Assembly: GCA_029933125.1 (NCBI GenBank)
Contig: JAOZOU010000001.1
Span: 547,680 to 611,679 of the forward strand
Length of the DNA stretch: 64,000 nucleotides
Direction: 5' to 3'
Origin: a bacterium
Lineage (GTDB): Bacteria; Arandabacterota; Arandabacteria; Arandabacterales; Arandabacteraceae
Shown here: positions 1-9,584 of the stretch, piece by piece
Numbering within the stretch: the stretch's first letter is position 1
Layout of the letters: every line of letters starts with the position of its first letter
Translations under genes and position numbers: made by a program
The notes under the pieces: model-generated
What the model was told of the DNA's origin: nothing
Seen by the model: the letters and a program-made list of their open reading frames with translations, nothing else
Database searches by the model: none

Positions 1-2
1 AG

Positions 3-812
3 CTCAGCCTGACAGCTTCTGATACCGCCTATAGCATATATCCTTTCACCATTGAACAGACAAGAGAGACATCGATACACTCAGTGCCACTCCTTGTTGC
101 AACAAAGATAGGCAAGCGCCTGGTTGTCACAGGAGGGTTTATCTTCTCTTTCTTTGACTCAAGACATACTACGTCAACTGATTTTGCTAGTGGCGAACTC
201 AATGATACACAGGATACCTATGACATGAGTGCTGATGGCAGAGCCTTCGCCATCGGGCTACTCACCGATTTTGATCTCATCACACTTGCTCTATTCTATA
301 GAGATGCTGTGGATCTTGATGGCTCCATGGAATGCCAGAACCGCTATGCTGGTATCTATTCTGTGAGGGATTTCACTCTGGCATCCCATAAGTCTTTGGC
401 TGTGGGGATCAGGACAAACCCTCTAAGATGGCTTGAGCTTGACGCAAGTTATTATCTCAGTCCATGGTCAAAGGCGACACTCGATGCCGAAACAATAACC
501 TCGGGTGCCCTCGAAAGATGGGCGGCAGGGATAAGATATACCGGAACACATCTCTGGAGGGCATCCAAGTATCCCCTGCTTGCTGGATACTATCGTCAAC
601 CTATGGATTGGCCTCATCAGGCGGACAGGTGCTACGAGCAAGTGTTTTCGCTTGGTACAGTCGTTCCAATTGGTCAGGACCGCGCCTCCTTGGCCCTGTC
701 AATAGAAATCGGTACCCGCGATGGCGGAGATCTCAGTCTAGAGGAACATTTCGTTGGGTTTTCTCTATCGATCTCAGCTAAAGAGGCATGGCGACGCGAA
801 ATCAAAAGGTGA
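3..812 (+). CDS. FadL/OmpP1-like outer membrane porin, 5' end outside window
   Basis: The reading frame is open from the left edge of the window (codons from position 3) to TGA at 810-812, so the N-terminus, including any signal peptide, is missing. The visible part alternates polar and hydrophobic residues like beta-barrel strands. The C-terminus (GTRDGGDLSLEEHFVGFSLS) resembles the last strands of OMPP1/FadL/TodX-type porins, where an 'EYGQRG...ENFxxxxLGLS' block is common. Family knowledge suggests uptake of hydrophobic compounds across the outer membrane; the substrate cannot be read. An internal GTG at 84 is not a convincing start because the frame runs through it. The next gene follows after 14 nt. 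Confidence 0.6.
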   Translation, partial: LSLTASDTAYSIYPFTIEQTRETSIHSVPLLVATKIGKRLVVTGGFIFSFFDSRHTTSTDFASGELNDTQDTYDMSADGRAFAIGLLTDFDLITLALFYRDAVDLDGSMECQNRYAGIYSVRDFTLASHKSLAVGIRTNPLRWLELDASYYLSPWSKATLDAETITSGALERWAAGIRYTGTHLWRASKYPLLAGYYRQPMDWPHQADRCYEQVFSLGTVVPIGQDRASLALSIEIGTRDGGDLSLEEHFVGFSLSISAKEAWRREIKR

Positions 813-826
813 AAGGGGGATATCTC

Positions 827-1318
827 ATGAAGTCCTTTGTTAGAGCATCGTTGCTCATTTCCTGCGCACTTCTCATCATGGTCGGTACTCTTGCTGCCCA
901 AGAGTATTACAAGTGGTACGGAATCGGTGGAGAGCTAAACGGCGAGAGGCGCTGGCTCGGACGAATAGGGATAAGTGAAAACTTCGGGACTGAAGTGATT
1001 TTCTCAATGGAACACATCTCCCAGGATTGTCCAGGGGGTAAGGGTGACTGTGATTACACGAGCCTGGACATAGGGCTGGGTGCAATCTATGATGTGGCAC
1101 CATTTTCAAATGTTTCTCCCTATCTTGCTGGAAGATTCATTCTTACTATGACAGGAGATGGCGATTCCGAGACATCGGGTACAATAGAAGCTGCTGGTGG
1201 GGTTGAATATCTGATCTTGAAGCGCATTGGCTTAAGAGGGGAACTTAACTTCAGTTTTCATACCGAACCAACGCAGGTTCGGACGACAACACTCATCGGT
1301 TTTCTCTTTTACTTATAG
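827..1318 (+). CDS. Small outer-membrane beta-barrel protein
   Basis: A 163-residue protein starting at ATG 827, chosen over the in-frame ATG at 788 because a purine-rich SD (GAAAGGGGGA) lies just upstream and a clean signal peptide follows (MKSFVRASLLISCALLIMVG, cleavage near AAQ). The mature part is short amphipathic strands rich in Gly and aromatic residues and ends in Phe-Leu-Phe-Tyr-Leu, typical of an 8-strand OmpW/OmpA-type barrel. It probably shares a transcript with the porin before it. Function is unknown; the barrel assignment rests on signal peptide, strand pattern and aromatic C-terminus. Confidence 0.6.
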   Translation: MKSFVRASLLISCALLIMVGTLAAQEYYKWYGIGGELNGERRWLGRIGISENFGTEVIFSMEHISQDCPGGKGDCDYTSLDIGLGAIYDVAPFSNVSPYLAGRFILTMTGDGDSETSGTIEAAGGVEYLILKRIGLRGELNFSFHTEPTQVRTTTLIGFLFYL

Positions 1319-1408
1319 ATCGCCATATCTCACACTCAAGCATACCAGATTGGCTGCCGATAAGCTTACCTGAGGAAAGCATATTCACATCACAAACTAG
1401 GGTAAGAA

Positions 1409-3295
1409 ATGCGGCAACCTGAAAGCTGGGGAGTCAAGGAAGCAGGGAAGCAGTCTATTCTCGCGGCATCACCCATTGGGATACAGGGGAAGTTTCTCCT
1501 CCTCGTTACAGCCGTAATCGTCGCTGCTGTTCTTGGCTTCTCCTGGTTCTTCATTCACCATGAAAGAAGTGTCATAACTCAAGCTCTCCTTCAGCGTGCA
1601 CGCAGTCTTGCAACCAATCTTGCCTACAATAGCAGGCTCGGTGTTTTAGCAAGAGATACAAAGGGATTGAGTGAGCTTGCCTCAGGTGTCGCAATGGAGG
1701 AGGATGTTGTCTATGCAATGGTGATTGACAAGGATGGAACAATTATTGGACATAGTCTCTCGTCGCGAGTCGGAGAGAAGGCTGATATTCCTGAAAGCCT
1801 AACAGGTTTCGTAAATGACAGAGATCTTCCCATATCAGGTAATGAACCAAGAGAAGATCTCATCCACTTTATTACACCTGTTCAGATGGTGAAGCGAGAG
1901 CTTACAAGGGAAGACCTTCTCCTCGGTGAAACCGATATGACAGCTATCCCCAATCCCTACAACAAGCAAGAGGATGCCCAGGTTGAGGAGATCGGTCGAG
2001 CTGTTGTGGGAGTATCTTTGCAGGGCATTGAGCGCATGATGGACAGAGTCAAGGCAATAGTCGCACTTATTGCTGCAGTTATCGGTTGCGCATCCATCTT
2101 TGCGGTCTATGCAATGACTCGAGCAGTTGTCATTCCCATAAAAAACCTTGTTAAGGCAACTGAAGAGATAGCAGCCGGTGATCTCAGCCACATGGTTGTC
2201 GAGACGGGTTCCGATGAGGTCGCAGAGCTGGCGAGATCCTTCAATCGCATGGTCATCGACTTGCGAAGATCTCACGAGGAAATTGAGAACTACAGTCGCA
2301 CGCTTGAGTTAAAGGTGAAGGAAAGAACTGCAGATCTCGAGGAAGCCAACCGTACTCTCAAGGAAACCCAAGCACAGCTTATTCAGGCAAGCAAAATGGC
2401 TGCAATGGGGCAGTTTGGTGCAGGTGTTGCTCACGAGCTCAATCAACCCCTGGCTGGAATCAGCGGCTACACCGATCTGCTCTTACTCAAGCTCGAGAAG
2501 GACTCACCCGAGTGGCGATATGCCAAGAAAATTGAAGATCAATGCGTGAGGATGACCAAGATAGTAAACAATCTTAGAACATTTGCGAGACAATCTAAGT
2601 TCGAGTATGCTGAAACCGACATAAATCAACCCATCGATGACGCCCTCATGCTCCTCGGCGAGCAGTTGCGATCACACAATATCAAGGTAAGGAGGGAACT
2701 AACTCCGAGGCTTCCCAAAGTTCTAGCAGACGCAAATCAGCTCGAACAGGTCTTCCTCAATCTCATAACCAATGCCAAGGATGCGATTGAACCTAAAGGC
2801 AGTGGCGTGATCACTGTCATTTCTAGGCAGAGCACAAGTCCAGATTTCGTTGAAGCCCTTGTTGCTGACACTGGCACAGGTATGGACAGGGCAACCATCA
2901 ACGACATATTCAATCCTTTCTTCACGACCAAGGAGGTTGGAAAAGGAACAGGTCTTGGGCTTTCGATAAGTCTTGGAATCATCGAAAACCATGGCGGGCG
3001 AATTGAGGTTCATAGCGTCAAGGGCGAGGGCACAGTATTTAGAATATCCCTACCTGTAATTGGTGCGCCCAATTGCTGGGAGCTTGTTGATTGCTTGTCC
3101 ACATGTGGTTTTGAGAAAGAAAGCTGTCCAGCGTTCAAAAACAAGAAGGGCCACCTTTGCTGGGAGGAGATTGCCAAGCGCCATAGACGCAAGGGGGATC
3201 CTTTACCACCCAATTGCAGGAACTGTGAAGTCTACAAGCGTAAATCACTCGTCCCTCTTTCAGAGAGCTGGAAATTCGAGGAGGTTGCGGTCTGA
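1409..3295 (+). CDS. Membrane sensor histidine kinase with C-terminal two-CW domain
   Basis: A 628-residue kinase. TM1 is at about residues 28-50, followed by an extracytoplasmic sensor of about 165 residues, TM2 at about 216-240, HAMP about 240-290, and a coiled coil about 290-325. HisKA has phospho-acceptor His342 in AHELNQPL. HATPase_c has the N box (NLITNAKDAI), G1 (DTGTGM) and G2 (GTGLGLS) boxes. After the ATPase domain comes an unusual Cys/Trp-rich tail (about 560-615: NCWELVDC, CPAFKN, CWEE, CRNCEVYK), matching the 'two-CW' module that probably binds metal or a cofactor. The stop overlaps the start of the response regulator by one base (TGATG), so the two are translationally coupled partners. 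Confidence 0.9.
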   Translation: MRQPESWGVKEAGKQSILAASPIGIQGKFLLLVTAVIVAAVLGFSWFFIHHERSVITQALLQRARSLATNLAYNSRLGVLARDTKGLSELASGVAMEEDVVYAMVIDKDGTIIGHSLSSRVGEKADIPESLTGFVNDRDLPISGNEPREDLIHFITPVQMVKRELTREDLLLGETDMTAIPNPYNKQEDAQVEEIGRAVVGVSLQGIERMMDRVKAIVALIAAVIGCASIFAVYAMTRAVVIPIKNLVKATEEIAAGDLSHMVVETGSDEVAELARSFNRMVIDLRRSHEEIENYSRTLELKVKERTADLEEANRTLKETQAQLIQASKMAAMGQFGAGVAHELNQPLAGISGYTDLLLLKLEKDSPEWRYAKKIEDQCVRMTKIVNNLRTFARQSKFEYAETDINQPIDDALMLLGEQLRSHNIKVRRELTPRLPKVLADANQLEQVFLNLITNAKDAIEPKGSGVITVISRQSTSPDFVEALVADTGTGMDRATINDIFNPFFTTKEVGKGTGLGLSISLGIIENHGGRIEVHSVKGEGTVFRISLPVIGAPNCWELVDCLSTCGFEKESCPAFKNKKGHLCWEEIAKRHRRKGDPLPPNCRNCEVYKRKSLVPLSESWKFEEVAV

Positions 3296-3723
3296 TGAGT
3301 GGCAATATCCTTGTGGTTGATGACGAGCAGATAATCAGAGACTTCTTTAAGGATGTTGCACTGTCACTTGGTGGTTATGTCGATACAGCTGAAGATGGTG
3401 ACATAGCAGTCGCGAAATGCAAGCAGAGACACTATGACATTGTCTTTATGGATATGCGAATGCCTAACATGAATGGTCTGGAAGCTTGCAAGGCGATACT
3501 CAAGGTTGATCCCAAAACGAAGATAGTAATGATGAGCGGCTATGCCGAGGATCGTATGATGGATGAAGCTATCAAGTCAGGAGCCATAGCCAAACTATCA
3601 AAGCCCTTCGAGCTCAAAGCCATAGTTGAACTCATCGAGTCAACTACATCTTCAGGGGAAGAAACAGGTGGAGGCGGAGGAGGGACCGAGCCCCACAATT
3701 TCATCTGCCTCAAACTCCGGTAG
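3295..3723 (+). CDS. Single-domain response regulator
   Basis: A 142-residue CheY-like receiver with acidic pocket Asp9-Asp10, phosphorylation site Asp53 (FMDMRMP), Ser81 and Lys103 (SKPF). There is no DNA-binding output domain; after the receiver comes a short Gly-rich stretch and a tail. It is the cognate partner of the kinase that overlaps it by 1 nt. Output is therefore probably by protein interaction or phosphotransfer rather than direct transcriptional control. Confidence 0.88.
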   Translation: MSGNILVVDDEQIIRDFFKDVALSLGGYVDTAEDGDIAVAKCKQRHYDIVFMDMRMPNMNGLEACKAILKVDPKTKIVMMSGYAEDRMMDEAIKSGAIAKLSKPFELKAIVELIESTTSSGEETGGGGGGTEPHNFICLKLR

Positions 3724-3825
3724 AGGTAGATCTCTGGGCCATGTCATAGACTTCTAAACAATCTTCGCTTAACTTCCAATTTATTTGCCTAACGTATGCT
3801 TCGAGCAGGTGCGATCAAACTATAG

Positions 3826-3849
3826 TTGACAGTCTTTCCAACATATGAT
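3826..3849 (+). promoter_or_regulatory. Possible promoter of the symporter gene
   Basis: A perfect TTGACA lies at 3826-3831 in the 170-nt gap after the response regulator. TATGAT at 3844-3849 is only 12 nt downstream; weaker -10 choices (such as TAACCG) have normal 17-nt spacing. The -35 is convincing, the -10 is not. Confidence 0.35.
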
Positions 3850-3893
3850 AACCGAATTCTGTTTGTCCATCTGACACAGAGGAGGTAGAGGTA

Positions 3894-5360
3894 GTGGAGA
3901 AAACCTACTGGCCTTCGCGCATCTCTTTTGTTTTCGCAGCAATTGGTTCGGCGATAGGATTGGGTAATGTATGGAGATTCCCATATGTCTGCTATGAAAA
4001 CGGCGGTGGTGCGTTTATAATCCCCTACCTTGTTGCACTCTTTACCGCCGGTATACCTCTCATGATTCTTGAGATGGGGCTGGGACATAAAATGGAAGCA
4101 TCAGCTCCTGTTGCATTTGCTAAGACAGGAAGAGGCAGGGAATGGCTTGGCTGGTTAGCTGTAGGCGTTGGCTTCATGATCGTCTGCTATTACACGGTGA
4201 TAATGGGATGGTGTGTTAACTACTTCGGATTCTCTTTCAAACAAACCTGGGGTAGCGACACCCAATCTTTCTTCTACAATACATTTCTCCATTACTCAAA
4301 AGATCTCGGCGATATCTTTAGCCTCAATGGCCCCATACTTATCGGACTGGCAGTGTCCTGGATTCTCATCATTCTTTGTATCTGGAAAGGCGCCCAAACT
4401 GTTGGTAAAGTCGTTTATCTCACAGTTCCACTCCCATGGCTTTGTTTAGTCATCTTTGTCATTCGAGGCCTCACTTTGCCCGGAGCCGAACAGGGAATAG
4501 CCTACTATCTTACTCCAGATTTCAGCAAGCTTGCGGATGCCAAAGTATGGCTAGCGGCATATTCCCAGATTTTCTTTTCCCTCTCTGTAGGATTTGGCGT
4601 GATGATCGCCTATGCAAGTTTCCTCCCCCGAAAGTCAGACATTGTGAACAACGCATTCATAGTCTCGCTTGCCAATTGCGGAACGTCTTTTCTCGGTGGA
4701 TTTGCTGTATTCGGAACACTTGGCTACTATGCACAAAAGATGGGGGTGGAGGTGCAGGAGGTGGCAAGATCAGGTATTGGTCTGGCATTCATTACCTATC
4801 CAAGCATCATAAATCATCTTGGTAAAGCAGCACCACTTTTTGGAGCCATATTCTTCCTTATGTTGATTACTCTTGCAATCGACTCTGCTTTCTCACTTGT
4901 TGAAGCAGTAGCAGCTGGGGTTATGGACAAGTTCAATGCCAGGAGATTGCGGGTCAATTTTGGTGTAGGCATAATCGCCTTACTCATAGGTGTGATTTTC
5001 TCAACCAATGCTGGGCTCAACTGGCTCGACATTCTTGACAACTTCATGAATAAGTTTGGACTTGTCGTTGTTGGGCTGCTTGAGTGCATCGTGATCGGAT
5101 ATTTCTATGGAACAGATAAGATAAGGGATTATGTCAATAGCACTTCAGAGTTCTCAATTGGTAAATGGTGGGACGTCATGATAAAGATTGTGGCTCCTGT
5201 CGTTCTTGCCATAGCAGTAGCGATGGAAATCAAAGATAGAATACATGGTCCTTACGGAGGTTATCCGCGCTGGGCGGAATTTGCAGCTGGCTGGGCTGTG
5301 GTCATAGCACTACCCGTAATATCTCTGTTACTCATGAAGGCTAAGACCAGGAGGAGTTAG
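3894..5360 (+). CDS. Sodium:neurotransmitter symporter (NSS/SNF) family transporter
   Basis: A 488-residue polytopic membrane protein of the LeuT/MetP fold. The N-terminus carries the TM1 signature (AAIGSAIGLGNVWRFPY), which forms the sodium and substrate sites in this family, followed by about eleven further hydrophobic segments. It imports amino acids or related solutes using the sodium gradient; substrate unknown. Translation starts at GTG 3894 with SD GAGGAGGT about 8 nt upstream. Immediately downstream is a tiny one-TM ORF resembling MetS, the small subunit of methionine/alanine transporters of this family, which makes a MetPS-like two-component transporter likely. Confidence 0.9.
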   Translation: MEKTYWPSRISFVFAAIGSAIGLGNVWRFPYVCYENGGGAFIIPYLVALFTAGIPLMILEMGLGHKMEASAPVAFAKTGRGREWLGWLAVGVGFMIVCYYTVIMGWCVNYFGFSFKQTWGSDTQSFFYNTFLHYSKDLGDIFSLNGPILIGLAVSWILIILCIWKGAQTVGKVVYLTVPLPWLCLVIFVIRGLTLPGAEQGIAYYLTPDFSKLADAKVWLAAYSQIFFSLSVGFGVMIAYASFLPRKSDIVNNAFIVSLANCGTSFLGGFAVFGTLGYYAQKMGVEVQEVARSGIGLAFITYPSIINHLGKAAPLFGAIFFLMLITLAIDSAFSLVEAVAAGVMDKFNARRLRVNFGVGIIALLIGVIFSTNAGLNWLDILDNFMNKFGLVVVGLLECIVIGYFYGTDKIRDYVNSTSEFSIGKWWDVMIKIVAPVVLAIAVAMEIKDRIHGPYGGYPRWAEFAAGWAVVIALPVISLLLMKAKTRRS

Positions 5361-5365
5361 TAGCT

Positions 5366-5488
5366 GTGGGAGCAATCATACTTGCAAGATTGCCAGGCTC
5401 GGCTATTGCCATGCTTGTAATTGCTGCTTCCGTGCTTTATGGAGGAATTGCTATTTGCCTTGTACTAGCAGCTAAGCGTAAGCCCTGA
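5366..5488 (+). CDS. MetS-like NSS transporter small subunit
   Basis: A 40-codon ORF five bases after the symporter stop. It starts at GTG 5366 with SD AGGAGGAG embedded in the end of the symporter gene (5349-5356), at good spacing. The product is one hydrophobic helix (AMLVIAASVLYGGIAICLVL) followed by a basic tail AAKRKP. Size, position and layout match the small single-TM subunits (MetS family) encoded directly after NSS transporters. A shorter ATG start at 5411 would give 25 residues. Confidence 0.72.
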   Translation: MGAIILARLPGSAIAMLVIAASVLYGGIAICLVLAAKRKP

Positions 5489-5512
5489 GACAAAATTTGC
5501 AGGCAGAGGTGA

Positions 5513-5542
5513 AAACGGATCCTCAAGTTTTTGAGACCGTTT
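5513..5542. terminator. Hairpin between convergent genes
   Basis: AAACGG (5513-5518) pairs with CCGTTT (5537-5542), and inside it CTCAA (5522-5526) pairs with TTGAG (5531-5535), with a TTT-rich loop. It lies 25 nt after metS and just before the end of the minus-strand gene, so it could terminate from either side. Confidence 0.5.
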
Positions 5543-5569
5543 CTACGGAGGAAGCAGCTGTAGGCAAGA

Positions 5570-6001
5570 TCAATCGAAGGGTGGCGGCATCCCCTTATCC
5601 TTCATCTTCTTCATTTCTTCCTCAAGTTTTGAAAGCTTTTCCTTCTTTTTCTTTTCTATTTCATCCAGACTGAGCATCTTTTCCGTCTCTTCGACCTGCC
5701 TCTGCTTGCGCCTGACGAATTCCTCGAGCTCATCCTCTATTGCTGGCTTCTCGGAAGCTCGTGGTAGATCCTCAAGCTTAAGATGGTCGCCCACCTCGGC
5801 TCTTATCTCGAAGGGATTTTCGATAACATGGAGTATCCCTTCCTCTCCAAGAGCAATGACGAGGTTTCTTGCGAAATCCACTGGAAGATCAAGAAGCTGT
5901 GCAATGTCCTCAGGGGTGGGAGGCTTATCCTTCCCGTGAGACAATACCCGGACAGCTGCAACAATCAGATGCCCATCCTCATATGATGGCTTGGCAGGCA
6001 T
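5570..6001 (-). CDS. Winged-helix-like N-terminus plus coiled coil, unknown function
   Basis: 143 residues. The N-terminal half (about 8-70) reads as a winged-helix-like fold (TPEDIAQLLDLPVDFARNLVIALGEEGIL); the C-terminal half (about 85-135) is a highly charged Lys/Glu coiled coil. It ends MPPPFD. No specific family is recognised and no catalytic residues are evident. A perfect palindrome lies 14 nt before its start, so it could be autoregulated. It is convergent with the transporter genes. Confidence 0.65.
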   Translation of the reverse strand: MPAKPSYEDGHLIVAAVRVLSHGKDKPPTPEDIAQLLDLPVDFARNLVIALGEEGILHVIENPFEIRAEVGDHLKLEDLPRASEKPAIEDELEEFVRRKQRQVEETEKMLSLDEIEKKKKEKLSKLEEEMKKMKDKGMPPPFD

Positions 6002-6014
6002 AGCTTCACCTCAA

Positions 6015-6028
6015 GTATGATTTCATAC
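6015..6028. promoter_or_regulatory. Perfect inverted repeat upstream of the winged-helix-like gene
   Basis: GTATGATTTCATAC: two 6-base arms around TT, 14-27 nt upstream of the minus-strand start at 6001, in the divergent gap with the next gene. It is a plausible operator for a small DNA-binding protein. Confidence 0.4.
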
Positions 6029-6151
6029 CATATTAGGCCGATGGCGTCAAGATTGGGCAAATCGCCAGTTAACTTAGAAATTGAATATAACATGTGAGAC
6101 ATCTACTATGGTTTAGTTAGGAAGCATAAGAACTCGCTTACGGAGCACACC

Positions 6152-6649
6152 TTGCGATCAAGGTATGGTATAGCTAGCCTAGCGCTCGCCTTCTACGCCT
6201 ATATGTTTATTCGCGAACTCGGGCACATTTCCACAAAACTGATATTTCGTTTGTCGATCGACTTGCGATTCATCTATGGCATCGTCCCATCTGTTGATGT
6301 TACAGGGTGCGCGAGCGAGCCCTTCGTTGTCGCACTTCTCATAGCATCAGGCCCAGTTGCAGCCTTGGCAGTAGGTTATATTCTCGTAACTATTCTTCGC
6401 TGGAGAATGCCACCCTCCCTCTTTGGATCGGCCCTTGGAATGCTCAGCTATTTTTGCCTGGTGCTTGACCCGATTTATTTTGCAGTGATACCAGTTCTCC
6501 ATCTGGGCGGAGAACCAGATGCTCTCATTTTAACGGGGAGGATTTCGCAGCGAGGTCTCATTGCAATTGCTCTTGGGGTCCTAACCCTCAATCTTGTGAT
6601 ACTGCGCCTCAAGCTTATTCCAATCCTTAAGGAGCACCCAGGCTCCTGA
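6152..6649 (+). CDS. Small membrane protein with degenerate M50-like motif
   Basis: 165 residues with about four to five hydrophobic segments. Near the N-terminus is RELGH, like the HEXXH zinc motif of M50 site-2 proteases but with the first His replaced by Arg, and a later 'LDPIYF' segment. If it descends from that family it is probably not a protease. It starts at TTG 6152 with a weak upstream CGGAG. No neighbour gives functional context. Function unknown. Confidence 0.5.
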   Translation: MRSRYGIASLALAFYAYMFIRELGHISTKLIFRLSIDLRFIYGIVPSVDVTGCASEPFVVALLIASGPVAALAVGYILVTILRWRMPPSLFGSALGMLSYFCLVLDPIYFAVIPVLHLGGEPDALILTGRISQRGLIAIALGVLTLNLVILRLKLIPILKEHPGS

Positions 6650-6658
6650 AGATCCTTA

Positions 6659-7327
6659 CTAACCCCTTGGCCCGATACAGGCTTTCACACAAATACCGCA
6701 AATGCGCGACCCAATATTCTCGACTTTGCGAATCCGATCCATCGTCTCGATGCACTTTGAAAGATCAAAATCCTCGAGGTTTCTACCGATGGCTCCACCT
6801 GGACAAAATTCAAGGCAGCGATAGCACGTACCGCAATCACCTTCTATCGGGGAGTCCGGCGGCAATTCGAGATTTGTAAGCACGCTCGCGAGCCTAAGGC
6901 GGGATCCATATTGAGGATGAACAAGCAAGTTGTTGCGGCCTATCCATCCAAGCCCCGCAAGTCTCGCAATCGCTTTGTGCGATAGATGACCCAGAAGGTT
7001 ATCCCAATCAATTATCTGAGACGAAGGCACAGGGAAAGCCTGCCCACCAAAGCGCGTTATGCATGCAGTAAGCCTCAATCCGATTTGATCCAACAGGAGA
7101 TTTACCTGCCGGTAGTGGTACTGATAGGTTCGGGTGGGATGATCGACTATATCTTCCACTACAGTATCACTGAGCTTATAGCCATAGCTTAAAGCGCACC
7201 TGTAGCCAGTGAGATCTATCTGACAGGGGATTGTTTCAAGATTGTCAAGAAGTGCGACACCAAAGACTGTTGCCCCCATCTCAGTGGCAATCGCTTCAAT
7301 GTCGTTTCTTACTTTGCCAAGGTCCAT
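6659..7327 (-). CDS. Short QueG-like iron-sulfur protein
   Basis: 222 residues related to epoxyqueuosine reductase-like proteins: the block AIARLAGLGWIGRNNLLVHP is characteristic. Two cysteine clusters follow (CGTCYRCLEFCPGGA and CGICVKACIGPRG), the double [4Fe-4S] ferredoxin-like domain. It is much shorter than canonical QueG (about 350-380) and ends at the second cluster, lacking the HEAT-repeat tail, so a tRNA role is uncertain. Last gene of the lexA operon, 25 nt after guaB. Confidence 0.7.
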   Translation of the reverse strand: MDLGKVRNDIEAIATEMGATVFGVALLDNLETIPCQIDLTGYRCALSYGYKLSDTVVEDIVDHPTRTYQYHYRQVNLLLDQIGLRLTACITRFGGQAFPVPSSQIIDWDNLLGHLSHKAIARLAGLGWIGRNNLLVHPQYGSRLRLASVLTNLELPPDSPIEGDCGTCYRCLEFCPGGAIGRNLEDFDLSKCIETMDRIRKVENIGSRICGICVKACIGPRG

Positions 7328-7352
7328 CTCGTAGACTCCGAGAGATTGGAGT

Positions 7353-8834
<1,482 letters not shown>

Positions 8835-9584
8835 TCACTTCGCATGTGGTCCAGTGAGAGGAACGAAGCTGACAGGTGTTATCTTCTCGGTCTCTATCTT
8901 TCCCATAACTTTCTTTACACGGTAGAGGTATTGGAATCCCCGTGAGCCTACAGGTATCACCATGATCCCACCATCTTTGAGCTGCTCTATGAGAGGCTCG
9001 GGAATTTCAGTTGGTGCGCACGTAACAATAATGCGGTCAAAAGGAGAATACTCCTTCCAACCAAGATAGCCATCGCCAACCTTGACTTTCACATTCTTAT
9101 ACCCGAGTTTCTTAAGACGAGCCTCCGCCTCCTTAGCCAGTGGCTCTATAATCTCAATTGTGTAAACCTCACTGGCCAGCCCAGCAAGTATTGCAGCCTG
9201 ATAGCCTGAACCTGTTCCAACCTCCAGCACCCTATCTGTTGAACTGACATTAAGCTCCTCAGTCATCAATGCGACGATGTAAGGCTGGCTTATTGTCTGA
9301 CCATAGCCAATGGGCACTGGAGAGTCACTGTATGCATAATGCCGATACTGCTCCGGGATGAAGAGGTGGCGAGGAACCTTGAGCATTGCGTTTATCACAC
9401 ACTCATCCTTTATGCCACGGGCAATAATCTGCTTTTCAACCATTCGCTTTCTTGCCTGCTCAAAGGTCTCACCCTGCTGTGGCTGTCCGCATGATAATCC
9501 CAAGATCAAGCAAGGCAAGGAGGCAAGGAAAAGAATCAAGCTCAAGGAGCTGAGCCTGCGGTAGAACTTAACCCTAGTCAACAT
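8835..9584 (-). CDS. pcm: Protein-L-isoaspartate O-methyltransferase, probably exported
   Basis: 249 residues. The C-terminal 200 are a typical PCMT: RMVEKQIIARGI, TISQPYIVALM, the SAM-binding GTGSGYQAA and the VGDGYLGW region. It methylates isoaspartyl residues in damaged proteins. The N-terminus adds about 45 residues with a hydrophobic stretch and a possible lipobox ending at Cys32 (GLSC, not ideal at -3) followed by a Gln/Gly linker, suggesting a signal peptide or lipoprotein. The start overlaps the phosphatase gene by 11 nt. A start at the Met of RMVEKQ would give a cytosolic enzyme. Confidence 0.92.
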   Translation of the reverse strand: MLTRVKFYRRLSSLSLILFLASLPCLILGLSCGQPQQGETFEQARKRMVEKQIIARGIKDECVINAMLKVPRHLFIPEQYRHYAYSDSPVPIGYGQTISQPYIVALMTEELNVSSTDRVLEVGTGSGYQAAILAGLASEVYTIEIIEPLAKEAEARLKKLGYKNVKVKVGDGYLGWKEYSPFDRIIVTCAPTEIPEPLIEQLKDGGIMVIPVGSRGFQYLYRVKKVMGKIETEKITPVSFVPLTGPHAK

